DNA of 59,183 nt from Hemicentrotus pulcherrimus (GCA_003118195.1 BEXV01000562.1:49633-108815), one strand, 5' to 3'. Positions 10,983-24,795 are shown, counted from the stretch's first letter. A program made the numbers and translations. Notes: generated from the sequence alone by a model not told the origin.

Positions 10983-13329
10983 CTGTTAGTAGAGCTGTTT
11001 TTTCTTTTGGGTTATCAACATGATCTCTTCCAACTTGGTTTGGAGATGATGCATCATCGTGCACTGCGGTTTGCAGGCCCGTCGGTCGAAATGGCTGGTT
11101 AGTGTTATCAGGGGCTTTAACCCTGGTGCTATTTAGGCTTTTCATCATTCATGCAGTTTCGCTCATATAGTTACAATAGGCGGATGAGACACTCCTCTCC
11201 TAGCCACCCTGGTCTGTCCGCCACCAACTGAACAAATCAGATGGTTCACAACCCCTACCAGCTTGAAGGTAGACCAGGACGTTTACCTTGATCCTCACAA
11301 GTTGGTCCTTCCCTCACACTGCAAGCGTAGTGCTACCGGGAAGGCTCTCCCCCTTGCGTTCCATAATAAAATGGGAGGGTCAAGATTTTTATTAATTGTG
11401 TTTATTTCTCGTTTGTTCATATTTTAATTGAAACGACTTTGTAAAACAAAAAGCTTTGTAAACTTTATTTGCTGTTATTATGGAAATCGATGATATTTTA
11501 GTTTAAAAAATAAGTGAAACATCATGTAGCAGTATAGATACAAGGAAGCACGTTATAATGCCACTGTCGGCTAACATTAATCAAGCCTACCGACAAGAAA
11601 TAGATTTAATTAACCTCGAAAGCGCCTTGAGCATTTAATTAAAATGGATAATACCGCTATATAAACCTCATGTATTATATTATTGTTAGCATTATTGTTA
11701 ACCTCTTTCTATCATACAGTAGTATAAAACTATTTCTATTGTCTTTGAGGGATAGTTAAGTTGCAGAGGGTGCTACACAAAATATATATTTTTTTGTGAG
11801 ATAATGAAAAAAATCAGTGGCAAATTTGAAAGAACATCCAATTAAAATGCAAAATCATCTTTGTTTGATCAAAATCGGTTCAGAGATGGCTGAAATCTTC
11901 TTAAATATAACGATTTCTAATATTTGTGTACCACCACAAATATTCGATAATTTGAACCAGCCGTTAAAAAGACGAAATAGCGCCACTTACGTTGTATTTC
12001 AACCAATGCCGATGTACGGAGAAACGGATTGTAAAATTCAGAGTCAAATAAAATATGAGAGGTTTATAAACATACCCTTCGGCATTCATTATTAAAGTGT
12101 AAGCCTTATTTCTGCCCATACTTGAGATTGAGTGTTTAATTTCTAAATTGATTTTTGTATCAGGAATAATCCTGGCCTTAAGTAGATACGGTGAATATAA
12201 TGAGGTATTAGATAGGAGATTATTCCGCAACAGGAAATGGCTTTTTTTTGCAAAGGGGGGGGGGGGAGATTTTTTTGGCCGCCTATGACTGAGGCATAAG
12301 GATGAACAGCTGAGATCAGGCGTGTTTCTTGTGGTATAGAAGAGCCTACTCTCAAATACCTCCAGACACACCATCGAGAAGAGGTATAACGATTACATTA
12401 CCACAATTGCCAATAATCAGTCGGTTTGGAGATGTTACTGTGGTATGAATTTTAAATCTCTTTCCAAAATTTAATAATATTCAAACCTGTAGGAGAAGAG
12501 CCTCTTAGTTGTAAATAAGAGTTTCGGGAAGAAAATGGGAGTTTATGCTTTTAGACATCTTTATAAAAAACAGATACAATACGAATAAGATCTGATAACC
12601 TTTTTTTGCACGGTAAAATGCATGAAAAAATGATTTAGAATATGCATCTCTAGTCCCTTCGCAAACGGATTATTTGCATTGTAATCGAGAGAGCCTAATT
12701 GATCGCAAATATCCTTAATTTGATATAACAAATATTGCATGCATTCGTTGTTCAATACTATATTCACCTCCCAGTTCTAAATTCCCTCGAGTCATTATAT
12801 TTTAACCTCGGCCTACGGCCTTGGTAAAATATAACACCACTCGGGAAATTCTGAATTTTATTTCCTAGCACAACTAAAAAGTCGATGGCTCCTTAACATT
12901 GTTTACAAAATCAAGTGAAAGTGAATAAAAAAATGAAAATGAATATGAGACGCCATATTATTTTGAAAGAGGGGAGGGGTCTATGAACGTCTAATTTTCT
13001 TTCAAATATGTGTTAGAATATATTTTTATTGTTGAGGGGAGGTGGGGGGGGGGTTGAAGGGGAAAGAACCACAATGATCTCGTATAGGTTTACTGTTTTG
13101 GCTAGTACTGAATGTAAATCGCCTCGATCTGACTAAACCATGATAGACGATTTCGTTTCATTTCATTTATTTTTTTTCACGGAGAAAATTGCTTTAACCA
13201 ATGGCTGTTCTTCTAGCACCACAATATTTTGAAATGTTCAGAATTATCTTTACTAGTTTTCCGTCTTTGCGAATGGAGATTAATGCCAGCCATTTCTGGT
13301 TCTGATATAATTATTTCGTGCAAATTATT

Positions 13330-13468
13330 GTGTGTGTGTGGGTTTGTGTGTGTGTGTGTGTGTGTGGTGTGGGTGTGCTTGCACTGCTGTGTGTAATGCA
13401 TCTCAGTGATCTTCAACAATATGCAATTCTTTCACGCCAAATTATTGTGTGTGTGTGTGTGTGTGTGG
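13330..13468. repeat. GT microsatellites
   Basis: There are two (GT)n tracts (about 13331-13366 and 13446-13468) separated by TGCTTGCACTGCTGTGTGTA-type sequence. Short predicted peptides rich in His-Thr or Cys-Val here are artefacts of the repeat. Confidence 0.9.
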
Positions 13469-13764
13469 TCCCATAAATACACTGATGTGTGTATCTTCAA
13501 CAATATTCGATTTATTTTCCTTTTGATTACTCCAAAACCTTACAGTTCATGCCTCAACTCTTTCGCATCATCAGCGTTTTCATTGCTTCTGGCTGTTTCC
13601 TTCGCAGTTTTAGCACATGGTCATGGCCGTGTAAAAAAAAACTTGTCGTAAAAAAAAAAAAAATTGTCACATTTCTTCAACAAAAACCTGTCAATATCAA
13701 TGTGGTTAGTAGCTTCAAACAGTCATTGTTACTTGTATCGAAACATGGAACGGTGTATCTCACT

Positions 13765-14356
13765 GAGCCCGAATGCTTACGAACATTGCGAATTTGAATT
13801 TGCCGATCTGACGAATGTTGGCGAAAATCAGGGTTCGTCTCTGCGACTTTAAGCAACTTTTAGCGATGTTTAGCGACAATTAGCAAAATCTGATTTAATG
13901 TTTGCGAAAGTGTTTGCGAATTCAGTTGACGAATATTAGCGACTGTAAAGCAAATGTTAAAACAGCTTTTCCGAAGTTAAGCAATTATTGGCCAATCCTT
14001 TGCCAGTATTTGTGAATGTTTGGGACCTTTTGCTAACTCCTGGTACTCAATTGGTCCATTTTATTTTGGAACCATATGGAACCGTGGTCGCTGGCATTGG
14101 CGAATCAAAAGGAACTTCAGCGACACCGTCTTACAACCGTTTTCAAAGGCTTACGACTGTTTTGCAAGCGCATGCAGTTGTTTGCGAAAAAATTAGTTCG
14201 CAAAGAAATTTTGAACATGTTCAAAATTTCTCTGCGACAAGAAAAACTGTTACAGACAATGAAAACTGTTGCAAGCTTTCTTGCAACCTTTTACGAACCT
14301 TTTGAAACCTTTTACGAACCCTGTAAATTCGCTACGTTAGCAAGCATTATAGCCCC
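13765..14356. mobile_element. ~590-bp foldback element with a perfect central palindrome
   Basis: The left edge (GAATGCTTACGAACATTGCG) and the right edge in reverse complement (TAATGCTTGCTAACGTAGCG) match well, and CAGGGTTCGT recurs just inside each. The arms are imperfect and made of repeated TTNGCGA-like words. The centre at 14205-14230 is a perfect 26-bp palindrome with half-site GAAATTTTGAACA. The two 96-105-residue frames across it are by-products of the repeat. Redundant copies lie at 24204-24795 and 34644-35235. Confidence 0.65.
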
Positions 14357-15631
14357 TTTACGGTAAGCAGTGCCTCAGTTGTGCCAGTCCCTTACAATTA
14401 ATGTCCTCTTCTGTTAAGCTGCCATCCCCTTCTCCCCCCTCTCTCTCTCTGTCTCTATTCGCGGTGAGTTTAGTATCTTGATTGCAATAATTGCGGGATG
14501 AAATACGCAAACTTTTAAATCCTTCTTCCCAGAGACAATAATCCTCTCTAGCGCGAGGTTACCTTTCCTTTCTGTGTGCAGGTGCATGATGTCTTTATAA
14601 TGCCGAGTTGAGAAATTAAGAACTTAGGAAATTGGGACAAGTACGCCAACCATTTTATAATCCCGCTTTAAATTTTAAAGTCGTTCTTTAGTCGCAGCAA
14701 TTTCTGTTGTTTCCATGACGAAAAGCAATCGAATAAGGTTGGAGCATTAATACAAAAAAATAAAAAGATGAAGAAATAGGAGAGTTGATATTAACGCGAA
14801 AGGAAAGTTGAATAATCACAGGACTATTGGGGAGAGAGAGAGAAAAAAGAAAAAGAGGGGAGATATAAAGTATACAGAAGAGAAAGTGATCGAATAAGTA
14901 CAGGAGAAACAGAGTGAGGGTGGGCTAGAGAGTGGAGTGTAGATCAGAATAAATAGTAAGAGGCCCTGTGGATCAGGCCCTGCCCCATATAATATTCCAT
15001 AATTCAAGTACGGTAAAAGAAAGGTTTTCTACATAATATGGAGGAATTTAGAGGTAATTGATTGACCTTTCCAATGTGAACTTTCCAATTCAAATTCTTA
15101 TCATTGTTTTGAAGTAATTCACCTTTCTGACCGAAACTCATGAATTTACTTTTTTGAATATTTGGAGAGAATTTCTTTGCTTGGTGCCATTTTATTAAGT
15201 TAACAAGATTGTTGTTAATATATATTGAGTTTGTTCGTTTATCTGTTACTAAATATGAAGTTTCTATCGTCTGCTTATAAAAGAGTATCACTCTGTTTTT
15301 AGGATTTATTGATATCATTCACCTAAACGAGGAAAAACAATGGGCCGAGGGTTGACCCTTATGAATTCCACATTGGACGAGTTTTTACTTGATGTGGTCT
15401 GAATGGAATAAATAAAAGTCACCCATTATAGTTATAACAAGGCTTGTTTTCTATATTTAATCGAGAAAGACATTCTTAAACGCATCTGAGCTACAATCAG
15501 GAGCTTTGTACTAGATACTTAAAACACAGTATTTTAGATGTACTACATAATATCTCGAAAACAAAAATGTATCAAATTTTGTCTTTAGTGAAATTAAAGT
15601 CCTCACGCATTCTGTAAACTAGTATGGTTAA

Positions 15632-16344
15632 AGGCCCATTCACACCGCCCGAACTTTGTTGGAGCGTTCCTTGAACGGTAGGGAGAGGGGGTCGAAATTC
15701 GACAACGCTCGTCACCGCGCACAAAATGGGACACAAATTGAAAACACGGGCGTTGCCTTAGCGGTGCCCCGCTGAAGCCGGCGTTGCTTTAGCGTTGGTT
15801 TAACGGAAGCGAGCGGGAGCGAGCGTTGGTCCAGCTCCGACACCTCCATACCAACGCCAAACCAAAGTTCATCACCGCAATGGATCTCTGCTTCAACGCC
15901 CGACACCGTTCCAGCAATCCCGTGTCCGCTCGTAAAACGCTTACAACTGCTCCATCAGGGTTTGTGCAACGTTTGATCACCGCCCGGGCAAAGTTGGCGA
16001 AGCAGCGGTGGTCCAGTGTTCAAGATTTTTAAGTTGGCCTAGCGGACCAAAGCGTCCAAGAAGTTGCGTCTAGCGGTGCCAAACTTTGACTGAACGTTGT
16101 TGGAGCGGTGGTGAACTTTGCCGGAGCGGAAAATTGCCCGCTCCTCACCGCTCGCAATATTTTGTGCAGCTCAAAACTTCGGAGCGGTAGGAGGGACCAT
16201 CAGCGGTGGCCGAGCGTATACGGCGTTGCCTTAACGGGGGCCAACTTCTGTTAAACGGTGGTTAACGGTTACGAGTCGTGATGATTTTTTTTCTTCACCG
16301 CTCCAGGAACGCTCCAGCAAAGTTCTGGCGGTATGACCGGGCCT
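15632..16344. mobile_element. PIF/Harbinger-like MITE, 713 bp, TAA target duplication
   Basis: The left terminus is AGGCCCATTCACACCGCCCG. The right terminus in reverse complement is AGGCCCGGTCATACCGCCAG. The inverted repeats continue through AACTTTGYTGGAGCGTTCC, about 40 bp in all. TAA flanks both ends (15629-15631 and 16345-16347), matching the 3-bp TWA target of Harbinger elements. The inside is far richer in GC than its surroundings and repeats the word AGCGGTGG and its variants many times in both orientations. It encodes no transposase. Confidence 0.7.
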
Positions 16345-17234
16345 TAAACTAAAGACAAGCACCACAGCCTTTGTGTTCTAGGTTTCTGAATTAAAGAGTA
16401 AGGTGGAACGTTGTATGACGTTGGCACGTAATTTAAAACAAGCTCGCTGTTGAAGCCACATCTAAAAACTATACAATAAACTTTGAATTTGTATGAATTC
16501 ATTCAACGAGGGAACTTCTTGACTATGCTCGGGGCATTCATATGAAATAAAGATAAGGTAAAGGTATTGTTATTGAAGGATTCAATTTACTTCTATTTAT
16601 ATATTTAAAAACAAATCGTTTGAGTCAGATTCATCAAGTAAAGAAGGTGAAGAGAAAATATCCAAGTCATTAGAATTTGGAGTGGTCGACAGTTGCAATT
16701 TGCTATTCTAATTGATCTTCAATATTATTAAAAGGCAAGATAGGCATGGTTACCTTTTATAGGTATGAAGTCCTTCATCATTCAGACAATCACTGTGTAC
16801 AATTATAGTCTGACATAATATTGCTGTTTACAGTATATGTAAAGACACTTTATTTGAGTGATATACAAAATAAAACAAATTATGTAAAAACCCAATTGAG
16901 AAGAAAATGATTACATCGTGAAGCTTTCCTTCCATTCTACCCGTTAATACCATCTTACTCATACGTTTCCTGACACAGATAACTGAGAGCACTTATTTGT
17001 TATTAGTCTAGTCTATTTCTACCAAGTTAGGGCGAATGTAATCATAAATAGGGGTCGAATAATACATTTGGTTTCTTTCAATCTAAAACCATTTTCATGT
17101 TTTATCGATAAGGTTGAGTTCGGCCATGCAATTGCATCGTGGAATAAACATCTCTGGAAGTAATTGGAAAAGGTTGCATATGTAACACATAAATATTGGC
17201 GTATTCTGTAAGGGTTAGGAATCTTTAAAATGTT

Positions 17235-17281
17235 CAGTGTTGGAGCGCCTTGAGAACCTTGCAAGGTTGATTCGTGCGCTT
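17235..17281 (+). mobile_element. CR1/L2-type LINE 3' tail, cut by the contig end
   Basis: GGAGCGCCTTGAGAACCTTG followed by GTGCGCT is the start of a CR1/L2-like 3' end. The complete version is at 27670-27760. The contig stops in the middle of it. Confidence 0.6.
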
Positions 17282-17282
17282 N
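17282..17282. other. Assembly join (single N)
   Basis: Sequence to the left continues in the third piece at 27720. Sequence to the right restarts at the equivalent of 6843. This is the pattern of two overlapping contigs placed side by side. Confidence 0.9.
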
Positions 17283-18378
17283 AAATTAAAACTAATGATC
17301 GTTGTTTTCACACTTAAAGACATTTTCAAGCTCTTTCGTTTTGAGGGAAGTTCTAGATTAGTATTATCTTTTAAATGCCGATGATATGTAACCCTTTCAT
17401 TTTTTGATCCTGCAAATGGGACATAGTACCTTTAAGGTATGCGTCTGTGGCAAGAAATAGTACCTGGACCGATTCTGTGCATTCATAAAAATTATGCTTT
17501 AATGCCATTGCATAGCTCAACCTGTATGGGGCTTAAAGGACCAGGGCTTTATTAAATTAAACTTGTTATCAAACTTGTTATCAATAAAAAGATACGATGA
17601 TTATTATAAGCTAAGGAATTCCTTGCATTTCATTGGCTAAGAGCAGATTTGTCACATAGACCATGGCAATTGTTATTTGATAAAACGTTTTATGGAACAG
17701 GATCCTAGACTGTATTAGGTTGTACTGTTTTGAAGACGCTTTAAAGGTTATTATACAATAAGATTGTGTAATCGGAAAATCTTTAACATTGTAAATACTT
17801 GTAAATATCGTAGGCATGGCATTGCACCAATGATGCTAAGGACCAATTAATTGCATGACCAAATGATGTTATATGCCCTGTTTTCTCAAAGTTACAATGC
17901 ATTTGCTTTATCATTTTAATGACGCTGTAAGTGCCCATTTTCATGTAGCGCAGTCCGGGTATCTTTTGTAAAACATTGTAAATGATTAGTACAGTAACAC
18001 AATACCGTTCATTTGATGTAGTTATGATAATTACATTTAATGTGTGATTTATTTACACGGGCCTGCATTGGTATTGTAGAAGTGTTTGAGTTGACTTATT
18101 AGCCTTATTGTTTATTGGGTCGGTCGCAAAGGGCAATACAACAAGTTTTTATTTTAGGCCTATCAAAATCAAATCAACACTCGGCAACATTGACTCTTGG
18201 AATTTGATTTATAGCAACCAATGTTTCGCAATGCTTTTAGTGCATGATATCTGTCGAATGCATCAGTGTCCCTTTCTCGTGCGTTCGTTGTTTTCCGGGG
18301 TTGTTTTGCTTGTCTTATTTTGTAGCGTCCCGTTTTCCCGATCTTTTCATTGCATTTTTCACTTTATGATACTATGAT

Positions 18379-21300
18379 ATTTTATGTTAGGGAACCTAAA
18401 TTATACACGCTACGCTTTCCTAGGTTTCCTCCGCAATGCTGCAAGCAATTATCTTCTTAGTCTCAATTGTATATTATTCTGCACTGCATGTTCCTTTGAC
18501 TTGACTTATGCCGTCCACGCAGGCCAGGGGCCTCGTGATGGCTTCTGTATGATGATGGAATGCCAAGTTTTTCTGTCAGTAGCCAGTCTTGATGCATCTG
18601 TCAGCCTTGGTATAGATCTTACTTTGCAGTCCTCTGAGATGCAGTCAAGCCATCTTTTGGTTGGACGGCCTCTTGGTCGATTTCCTGTGACCCTTCCTTC
18701 CACGGCAATTTTGGGGTATCTTGTGGGTTTCATTCTTAGGACGTGGCCGAAATATTTGAGTCTTTTAGTGGAGACTTTGTCCATAACATCTTGATCGAGG
18801 TTGAGGGATTCTTTGATGTGTGTGTTACGGATCTTATCTAGTCTTGTCACCCCCATTATGCGACGAAGGCATGCCATTTCAAACACTTGAAGTCTGTTGC
18901 TATCTTCTTTTTTAACTGTCCAGGATTCTGCCCCATAAAGCAGTATAGAGAGGATGAGTGATTGGTACAGTTGCATCTTCGTGTGGCTACTAATGCTTTT
19001 TGATGTCCATATGTTATTTAGCCTTTGGAAAGCTGCCCCTGCTTTCCTGATTCGATTCTTAATGTCACTTGTACTTGAGCCGTTTTCTGCTATTTTCCCT
19101 CCCAGGTACACAAAATCTTCCACCTGTTTTAGTCTGTCGTTGGCTATGTCAATGTTGAGGTTGCACTTGCTTTTGCTAATAGCTTGCACTTCTGTCTTTG
19201 CTATGTTCACCTTGAGACCAAGGTCCCAGCTTGCCTTGTAGACTTTATAAACCAGTGTCTGCAGTTCCTCTGGAGTCTCGGCTATCAAGACGATGTCGTC
19301 TGCAAAACGTAGGATGTTTATGCAGGTTCCTTGAATGTTAGCTCCTATTTCGACTTGATCCATTGCCATGGTCATAACTAGCTCGAGGAGTATATTGAAA
19401 AGTTGTGGGGAGATGGCACACCCCTGCCTGACTCCTACGGTTGTCTTGAACCACTCTGTCAGCTCTCCATTTACTCTGACCGTGCTCTGGGATTGTTCAT
19501 ACAGTGCTTGTAACAGTCGTATCAGCTTGCTTGGATATCCATAACATCCCATCGCCTTCCACAGGCCCTTCTGCCATACCGAATCAAAAGCCTTTTGAAA
19601 GTCGATGTAGCAGCAGTACAGGCTTCTGTTCTTTTCCAGGTATTTCTCAGCTATTTGTCTTAGCGTGAAAATTTGGTCTGTCGTAGCCCTGCCTGGTCTA
19701 AATCCTGCCTGGGATTCAGAGAGAATTTCTTCTGTTCTTTTGAGAATTCTTCTTTGTAGAATTGTTGTCAGTACTTTTCCTGCATGGGACAGTAGGCTGA
19801 TACCTCTGTAGTTCCCGCAGTTTAGCTTATCTTTCTTCTTATAGATCAGGGTTATTATTGCTCTTCCCCATTCCTCCGGGAATTTCTCAGACTCCCATAT
19901 TTGGTTGCAGAGATAGTGACAGATGTCTGTTCCCGTTTCTCCAGCTGCTTTGATTTCTTCGGAAGTGACTGTATCGAATCCTGGTGCCTTATCCTCACTG
20001 AGTTTTTTATTGCACTTTTAATTTCCTCCTTCAGTATGTTTGGCTCTGGGTCATCTGAAGAGCTGTTGGGTAAACTGTTTGCTACTGTGTCGTTTTTGGG
20101 GTTGTGTTCATTTTTAGTTCGTCGTAGTTTTCTTTCCATCTCTTCTTTACTTCTGATTTTTCTGTTAGAGTTCTCCCTGTCTTGCTCTTAACTGATTGCA
20201 TTCTCTTTGATGCTGATTCGGTGATTTTCTTAATTGCTGCGTAGACCTCCTTTGATTTAGCAGCTTGGTGTGCGCTTTCTACTCTACTGCATAGGTCTTG
20301 GAGCCACGCATCTTTACAGCCCCTAGTCTTCCTCTTTATCTCTCTATTCAGAAAGTTGTACCTTGGTTTCAGTGTAGGGTCGTTTTGTTTAGCTTTTTTG
20401 ATTTTGCTGCGTTCTTCGCTGAGATCTAGTACTTCTTGTGAGATCCATGCTTCCTGCGGTCTGTTCTTTTCCATTCCCAGAACATCCTTTGCTGTGCTGT
20501 TAAATGCTTGCCTGATCTTTTCCCAGATGCTATCTATGTCTAGGTGGGTATCAGAGTGATCCAGCAGCGGTCTGAACTTCCCTCCGATTATGGCCTGGTA
20601 TTTTTTTGATGTGTTTTCATCTGTCAGTTTCGACACATCGTATCTCTTCATTATGTTCTGTTTGGGTTTAGTTTTGAATCGTAGCTTGAAATTGCAGATA
20701 CTGAGGCCACATCAGCACTTGGAAAACTTCTAGCGCATTGGACGCTTGATTTCCATTTGTTGTTCACCATGACAAAGTCTATCTTGTTTTTGGTTCTCCC
20801 GTCCGGCGACTCCCATGTCCATTCACGACTTGCCTTCTTCTGTTTGAACATGGTTTTTGCAATAGCTAGATTGTTGGCCATGCAAAAGTTCAAAAGCTTT
20901 TCTCCTCTGTTGTTCATTTCTCCGTACCCATGATGTCCTATGACGTTCTTCCAGGTGTCCCAGTCTCTCCCTACTTTTGCGTTTAAATCGCCTTGCACTA
21001 TCAGTATGTCCTTGTTAGGAGTGTCATCTATTGTTTGTTGAAGCTGGTCATAAAATGTGTCTATCATTTCCTCTCTGTCTGCCATATTCGGTGCATACAC
21101 CTGGATTATGGTTAACGCTCCAGCCTGTGTTTGGAATCTGGCCGAGATCAGTCTAGGTGATATGGTGTTATATCCCAGGAGTGCTTTTTGTGCTTGTTTG
21201 TTGAGGATCAGAGCGACGCCTCTCCTGTGTACATCTTCCTCGCTAGCACACAGTACTTTGTATCCTCCCTCTGTGAAATCTCCTAATTCTTTCCAGTCAG

Positions 21301-21819
21301 TCTCTGAGACTCCAATAACTTCCCACTTGAATTTTTCCAATTGGTTCAGTAGAATGTCTAGTTTTCCATCTTGATTTAGAGTACGCACATTCCATGTGCC
21401 AATACCTATCAGTTTTTTTTGCTGTTAGTAGAGCTGTTTTTTCTTTTGGGTTATCAACATGATCTCTTCCAACTTGGTTTGGAGATGATGCATCATCGTG
21501 CACTGCGGTTTGCAGGCCCGTCGGTCGAAATGGCTGGTTAGTGTTATCAGGGGCTTTAACCCTGGTGCTATTTAGGCTTTTCATCATTCATGCAGTTTCG
21601 CTCATATAGTTACAATAGGCGGATGAGACACTCCTCTCCTAGCCACCCTGGTCTGTCCGCCACCAACTGAACAAATCAGATGGTTCACAACCCCTACCAG
21701 CTTGAAGGTAGACCAGGACGTTTACCTTGATCCTCACAAGTTGGTCCTTCCCTCACACTGCAAGCGTAGTGCTACCGGGAAGGCTCTCCCCCTTGCGTTC
21801 CATAATAAAATGGGAGGGT
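18379..21819 (-). mobile_element. RTE-like LINE, second copy of the same locus
   Basis: It has the same layout and the same frame breaks as 7940-11380: endonuclease frame 20651-21388, linker 20082-20651, reverse transcriptase 18506-20007 with FADD at 19295-19306. It differs by isolated substitutions, for example a Thr for Pro in the RGRPPKRW segment. It is most likely the same insertion assembled twice. Confidence 0.8.
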
Positions 21820-23218
21820 CAAGATTTTTATTAATTGTGTTTATTTCTCGTTTGTTCATATTTTAATTGAAACGACTTTGTAAAACAAAAAGCTTTGTAA
21901 ACTTTATTTGCTGTTATTATGGAAATCGATGATATTTTAGTTTAAAAAATAAGTGAAACATCATGTAGCAGTATAGATACAAGGAAGCACGTTATAATGC
22001 CACTGTCGGCTAACATTAATCAAGCCTACCGACAAGAAATAGATTTAATTAACCTCGAAAGCGCCTTGAGCATTTAATTAAAATGGATAATACCGCTATA
22101 TAAACCTCATGTATTATATTATTGTTAGCATTATTGTTAACCTCTTTCTATCATACAGTAGTATAAAACTATTTCTATTGTCTTTGAGGGATAGTTAAGT
22201 TGCAGAGGGTGCTACACAAAATATATATTTTTTTGTGAGATAATGAAAAAAATCAGTGGCAAATTTGAAAGAACATCCAATTAAAATGCAAAATCATCTT
22301 TGTTTGATCAAAATCGGTTCAGAGATGGCTGAAATCTTCTTAAATATAACGATTTCTAATATTTGTGTACCACCACAAATATTCGATAATTTGAACCAGC
22401 CGTTAAAAAGACGAAATAGCGCCACTTACGTTGTATTTCAACCAATGCCGATGTACGGAGAAACGGATTGTAAAATTCAGAGTCAAATAAAATATGAGAG
22501 GTTTATAAACATACCCTTCGGCATTCATTATTAAAGTGTAAGCCTTATTTCTGCCCATACTTGAGATTGAGTGTTTAATTTCTAAATTGATTTTTGTATC
22601 AGGAATAATCCTGGCCTTAAGTAGATACGGTGAATATAATGAGGTATTAGATAGGAGATTATTCCGCAACAGGAAATGGCTTTTTTTTGCAAAGGGGGGG
22701 GGGGGAGATTTTTTTGGCCGCCTATGACTGAGGCATAAGGATGAACAGCTGAGATCAGGCGTGTTTCTTGTGGTATAGAAGAGCCTACTCTCAAATACCT
22801 CCAGACACACCATCGAGAAGAGGTATAACGATTACATTACCACAATTGCCAATAATCAGTCGGTTTGGAGATGTTACTGTGGTATGAATTTTAAATCTCT
22901 TTCCAAAATTTAATAATATTCAAACCTGTAGGAGAAGAGCCTCTTAGTTGTAAATAAGAGTTTCGGGAAGAAAATGGGAGTTTATGCTTTTAGACATCTT
23001 TATAAAAAACAGATACAATACGAATAAGATCTGATAACCTTTTTTTGCACGGTAAAATGCATGAAAAAATGATTTAGAATATGCATCTCTAGTCCCTTCG
23101 CAAACGGATTATTTGCATTGTAATCGAGAGAGCCTAATTGATCGCAAATATCCTTAATTTGATATAACAAATATTGCATGCATTCGTTGTTCAATACTAT
23201 ATTCACCTCCCAGTTCTA

Positions 23219-23288
23219 AATTCCCTCGAGTCATTATATTTTAACCTCGGCCTACGGCCTTGGTAAAATATAACACCACTCGGGAAAT
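23219..23288. repeat. 70-bp near-palindrome (copy)
   Basis: Same structure as at 1719-1788. It is a redundant copy. Confidence 0.7.
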
Positions 23289-24203
23289 TCTGAATTTTAT
23301 TTCCTAGCACAACTAAAAAGTCGATGGCTCCTTAACATTGTTTACAAAATCAAGTGAAAGTGAATAAAAAAATGAAAATGAATATGAGACGCCATATTAT
23401 TTTGAAAGAGGGGAGGGGTCTATGAACGTCTAATTTTCTTTCAAATATGTGTTAGAATATATTTTTATTGTTGAGGGGAGGTGGGGGGGGGGTTGAAGGG
23501 GAAAGAACCACAATGATCTCGTATAGGTTTACTGTTTTGGCTAGTACTGAATGTAAATCGCCTCGATCTGACTAAACCATGATAGACGATTTCGTTTCAT
23601 TTCATTTATTTTTTTTCACGGAGAAAATTGCTTTAACCAATGGCTGTTCTTCTAGCACCACAATATTTTGAAATGTTCAGAATTATCTTTACTAGTTTTC
23701 CGTCTTTGCGAATGGAGATTAATGCCAGCCATTTCTGGTTCTGATATAATTATTTCGTGCAAATTATTGTGTGTGTGTGGGTTTGTGTGTGTGTGTGTGT
23801 GTGTGGTGTGGGTGTGCTTGCACTGCTGTGTGTAATGCATCTCAGTGATCTTCAACAATATGCAATTCTTTCACGCCAAATTATTGTGTGTGTGTGTGTG
23901 TGTGTGGTCCCATAAATACACTGATGTGTGTATCTTCAACAATATTCGATTTATTTTCCTTTTGATTACTCCAAAACCTTACAGTTCATGCCTCAACTCT
24001 TTCGCATCATCAGCGTTTTCATTGCTTCTGGCTGTTTCCTTCGCAGTTTTAGCACATGGTCATGGCCGTGTAAAAAAAAACTTGTCGTAAAAAAAAAAAA
24101 AATTGTCACATTTCTTCAACAAAAACCTGTCAATATCAATGTGGTTAGTAGCTTCAAACAGTCATTGTTACTTGTATCGAAACATGGAACGGTGTATCTC
24201 ACT

Positions 24204-24795
24204 GAGCCCGAATGCTTACGAACATTGCGAATTTGAATTTGCCGATCTGACGAATGTTGGCGAAAATCAGGGTTCGTCTCTGCGACTTTAAGCAACTTTT
24301 AGCGATGTTTAGCGACAATTAGCAAAATCTGATTTAATGTTTGCGAAAGTGTTTGCGAATTCAGTTGACGAATATTAGCGACTGTAAAGCAAATGTTAAA
24401 ACAGCTTTTCCGAAGTTAAGCAATTATTGGCCAATCCTTTGCCAGTATTTGTGAATGTTTGGGACCTTTTGCTAACTCCTGGTACTCAATTGGTCCATTT
24501 TATTTTGGAACCATATGGAACCGTGGTCGCTGGCATTGGCGAATCAAAAGGAACTTCAGCGACACCGTCTTACAACCGTTTTCAAAGGCTTACGACTGTT
24601 TTGCAAGCGCATGCAGTTGTTTGCGAAAAAATTAGTTCGCAAAGAAATTTTGAACATGTTCAAAATTTCTCTGCGACAAGAAAAACTGTTACAGACAATG
24701 AAAACTGTTGCAAGCTTTCTTGCAACCTTTTACGAACCTTTTGAAACCTTTTACGAACCCTGTAAATTCGCTACGTTAGCAAGCATTATAGCCCC
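24204..24795. mobile_element. ~590-bp foldback element (copy)
   Basis: It corresponds to 13765-14356, with the 26-bp perfect palindrome at 24644-24669. GT microsatellites precede it at about 23770-23907. Confidence 0.65.

Larger units (their letters stand above)
7940..11380 (-). mobile_element. RTE-like non-LTR retrotransposon, near full length
   Basis: The element runs right to left. A leader of about 230-400 bases at the right end is followed by an apurinic-type endonuclease domain, a linker, a reverse transcriptase and a short 3' UTR below 8067. Its size of about 3.4 kb is typical of RTE elements. The frame is broken at least four times. One break lies at the A-run before the endonuclease start (about 10972-10980), one at the endonuclease end near 10260, one in the T-run 9672-9676 and one in the T-run 9563-9568. 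The outer limits are approximate because no target duplication was found. Confidence 0.8.
6843..17281. repeat. Duplicated segment, copy in second piece
   Basis: This 10,439-base stretch is repeated nearly base for base at 17283-27719. Its part from 10325 to 17281 appears again at 31206-38159. It ends at an N inside a LINE 3' tail. It contains the RTE-like LINE, GT repeats, the 590-bp foldback element and the Harbinger-like MITE. Flanking unique stretches (about 6997-7939, 11381-13764, 14357-15631 and 16345-17234) show no gene I can support. Confidence 0.9.

Noticed and set aside
13331..13468. Repeated GT tracts considered as a CRISPR-like or regulatory array
   Set aside because: Simple microsatellites in a eukaryotic genome; no spacer structure.
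15826..16032. Arg-rich short frames in the GC-rich block
   Set aside because: They lie inside a MITE made of repeated short words; coding is not expected.
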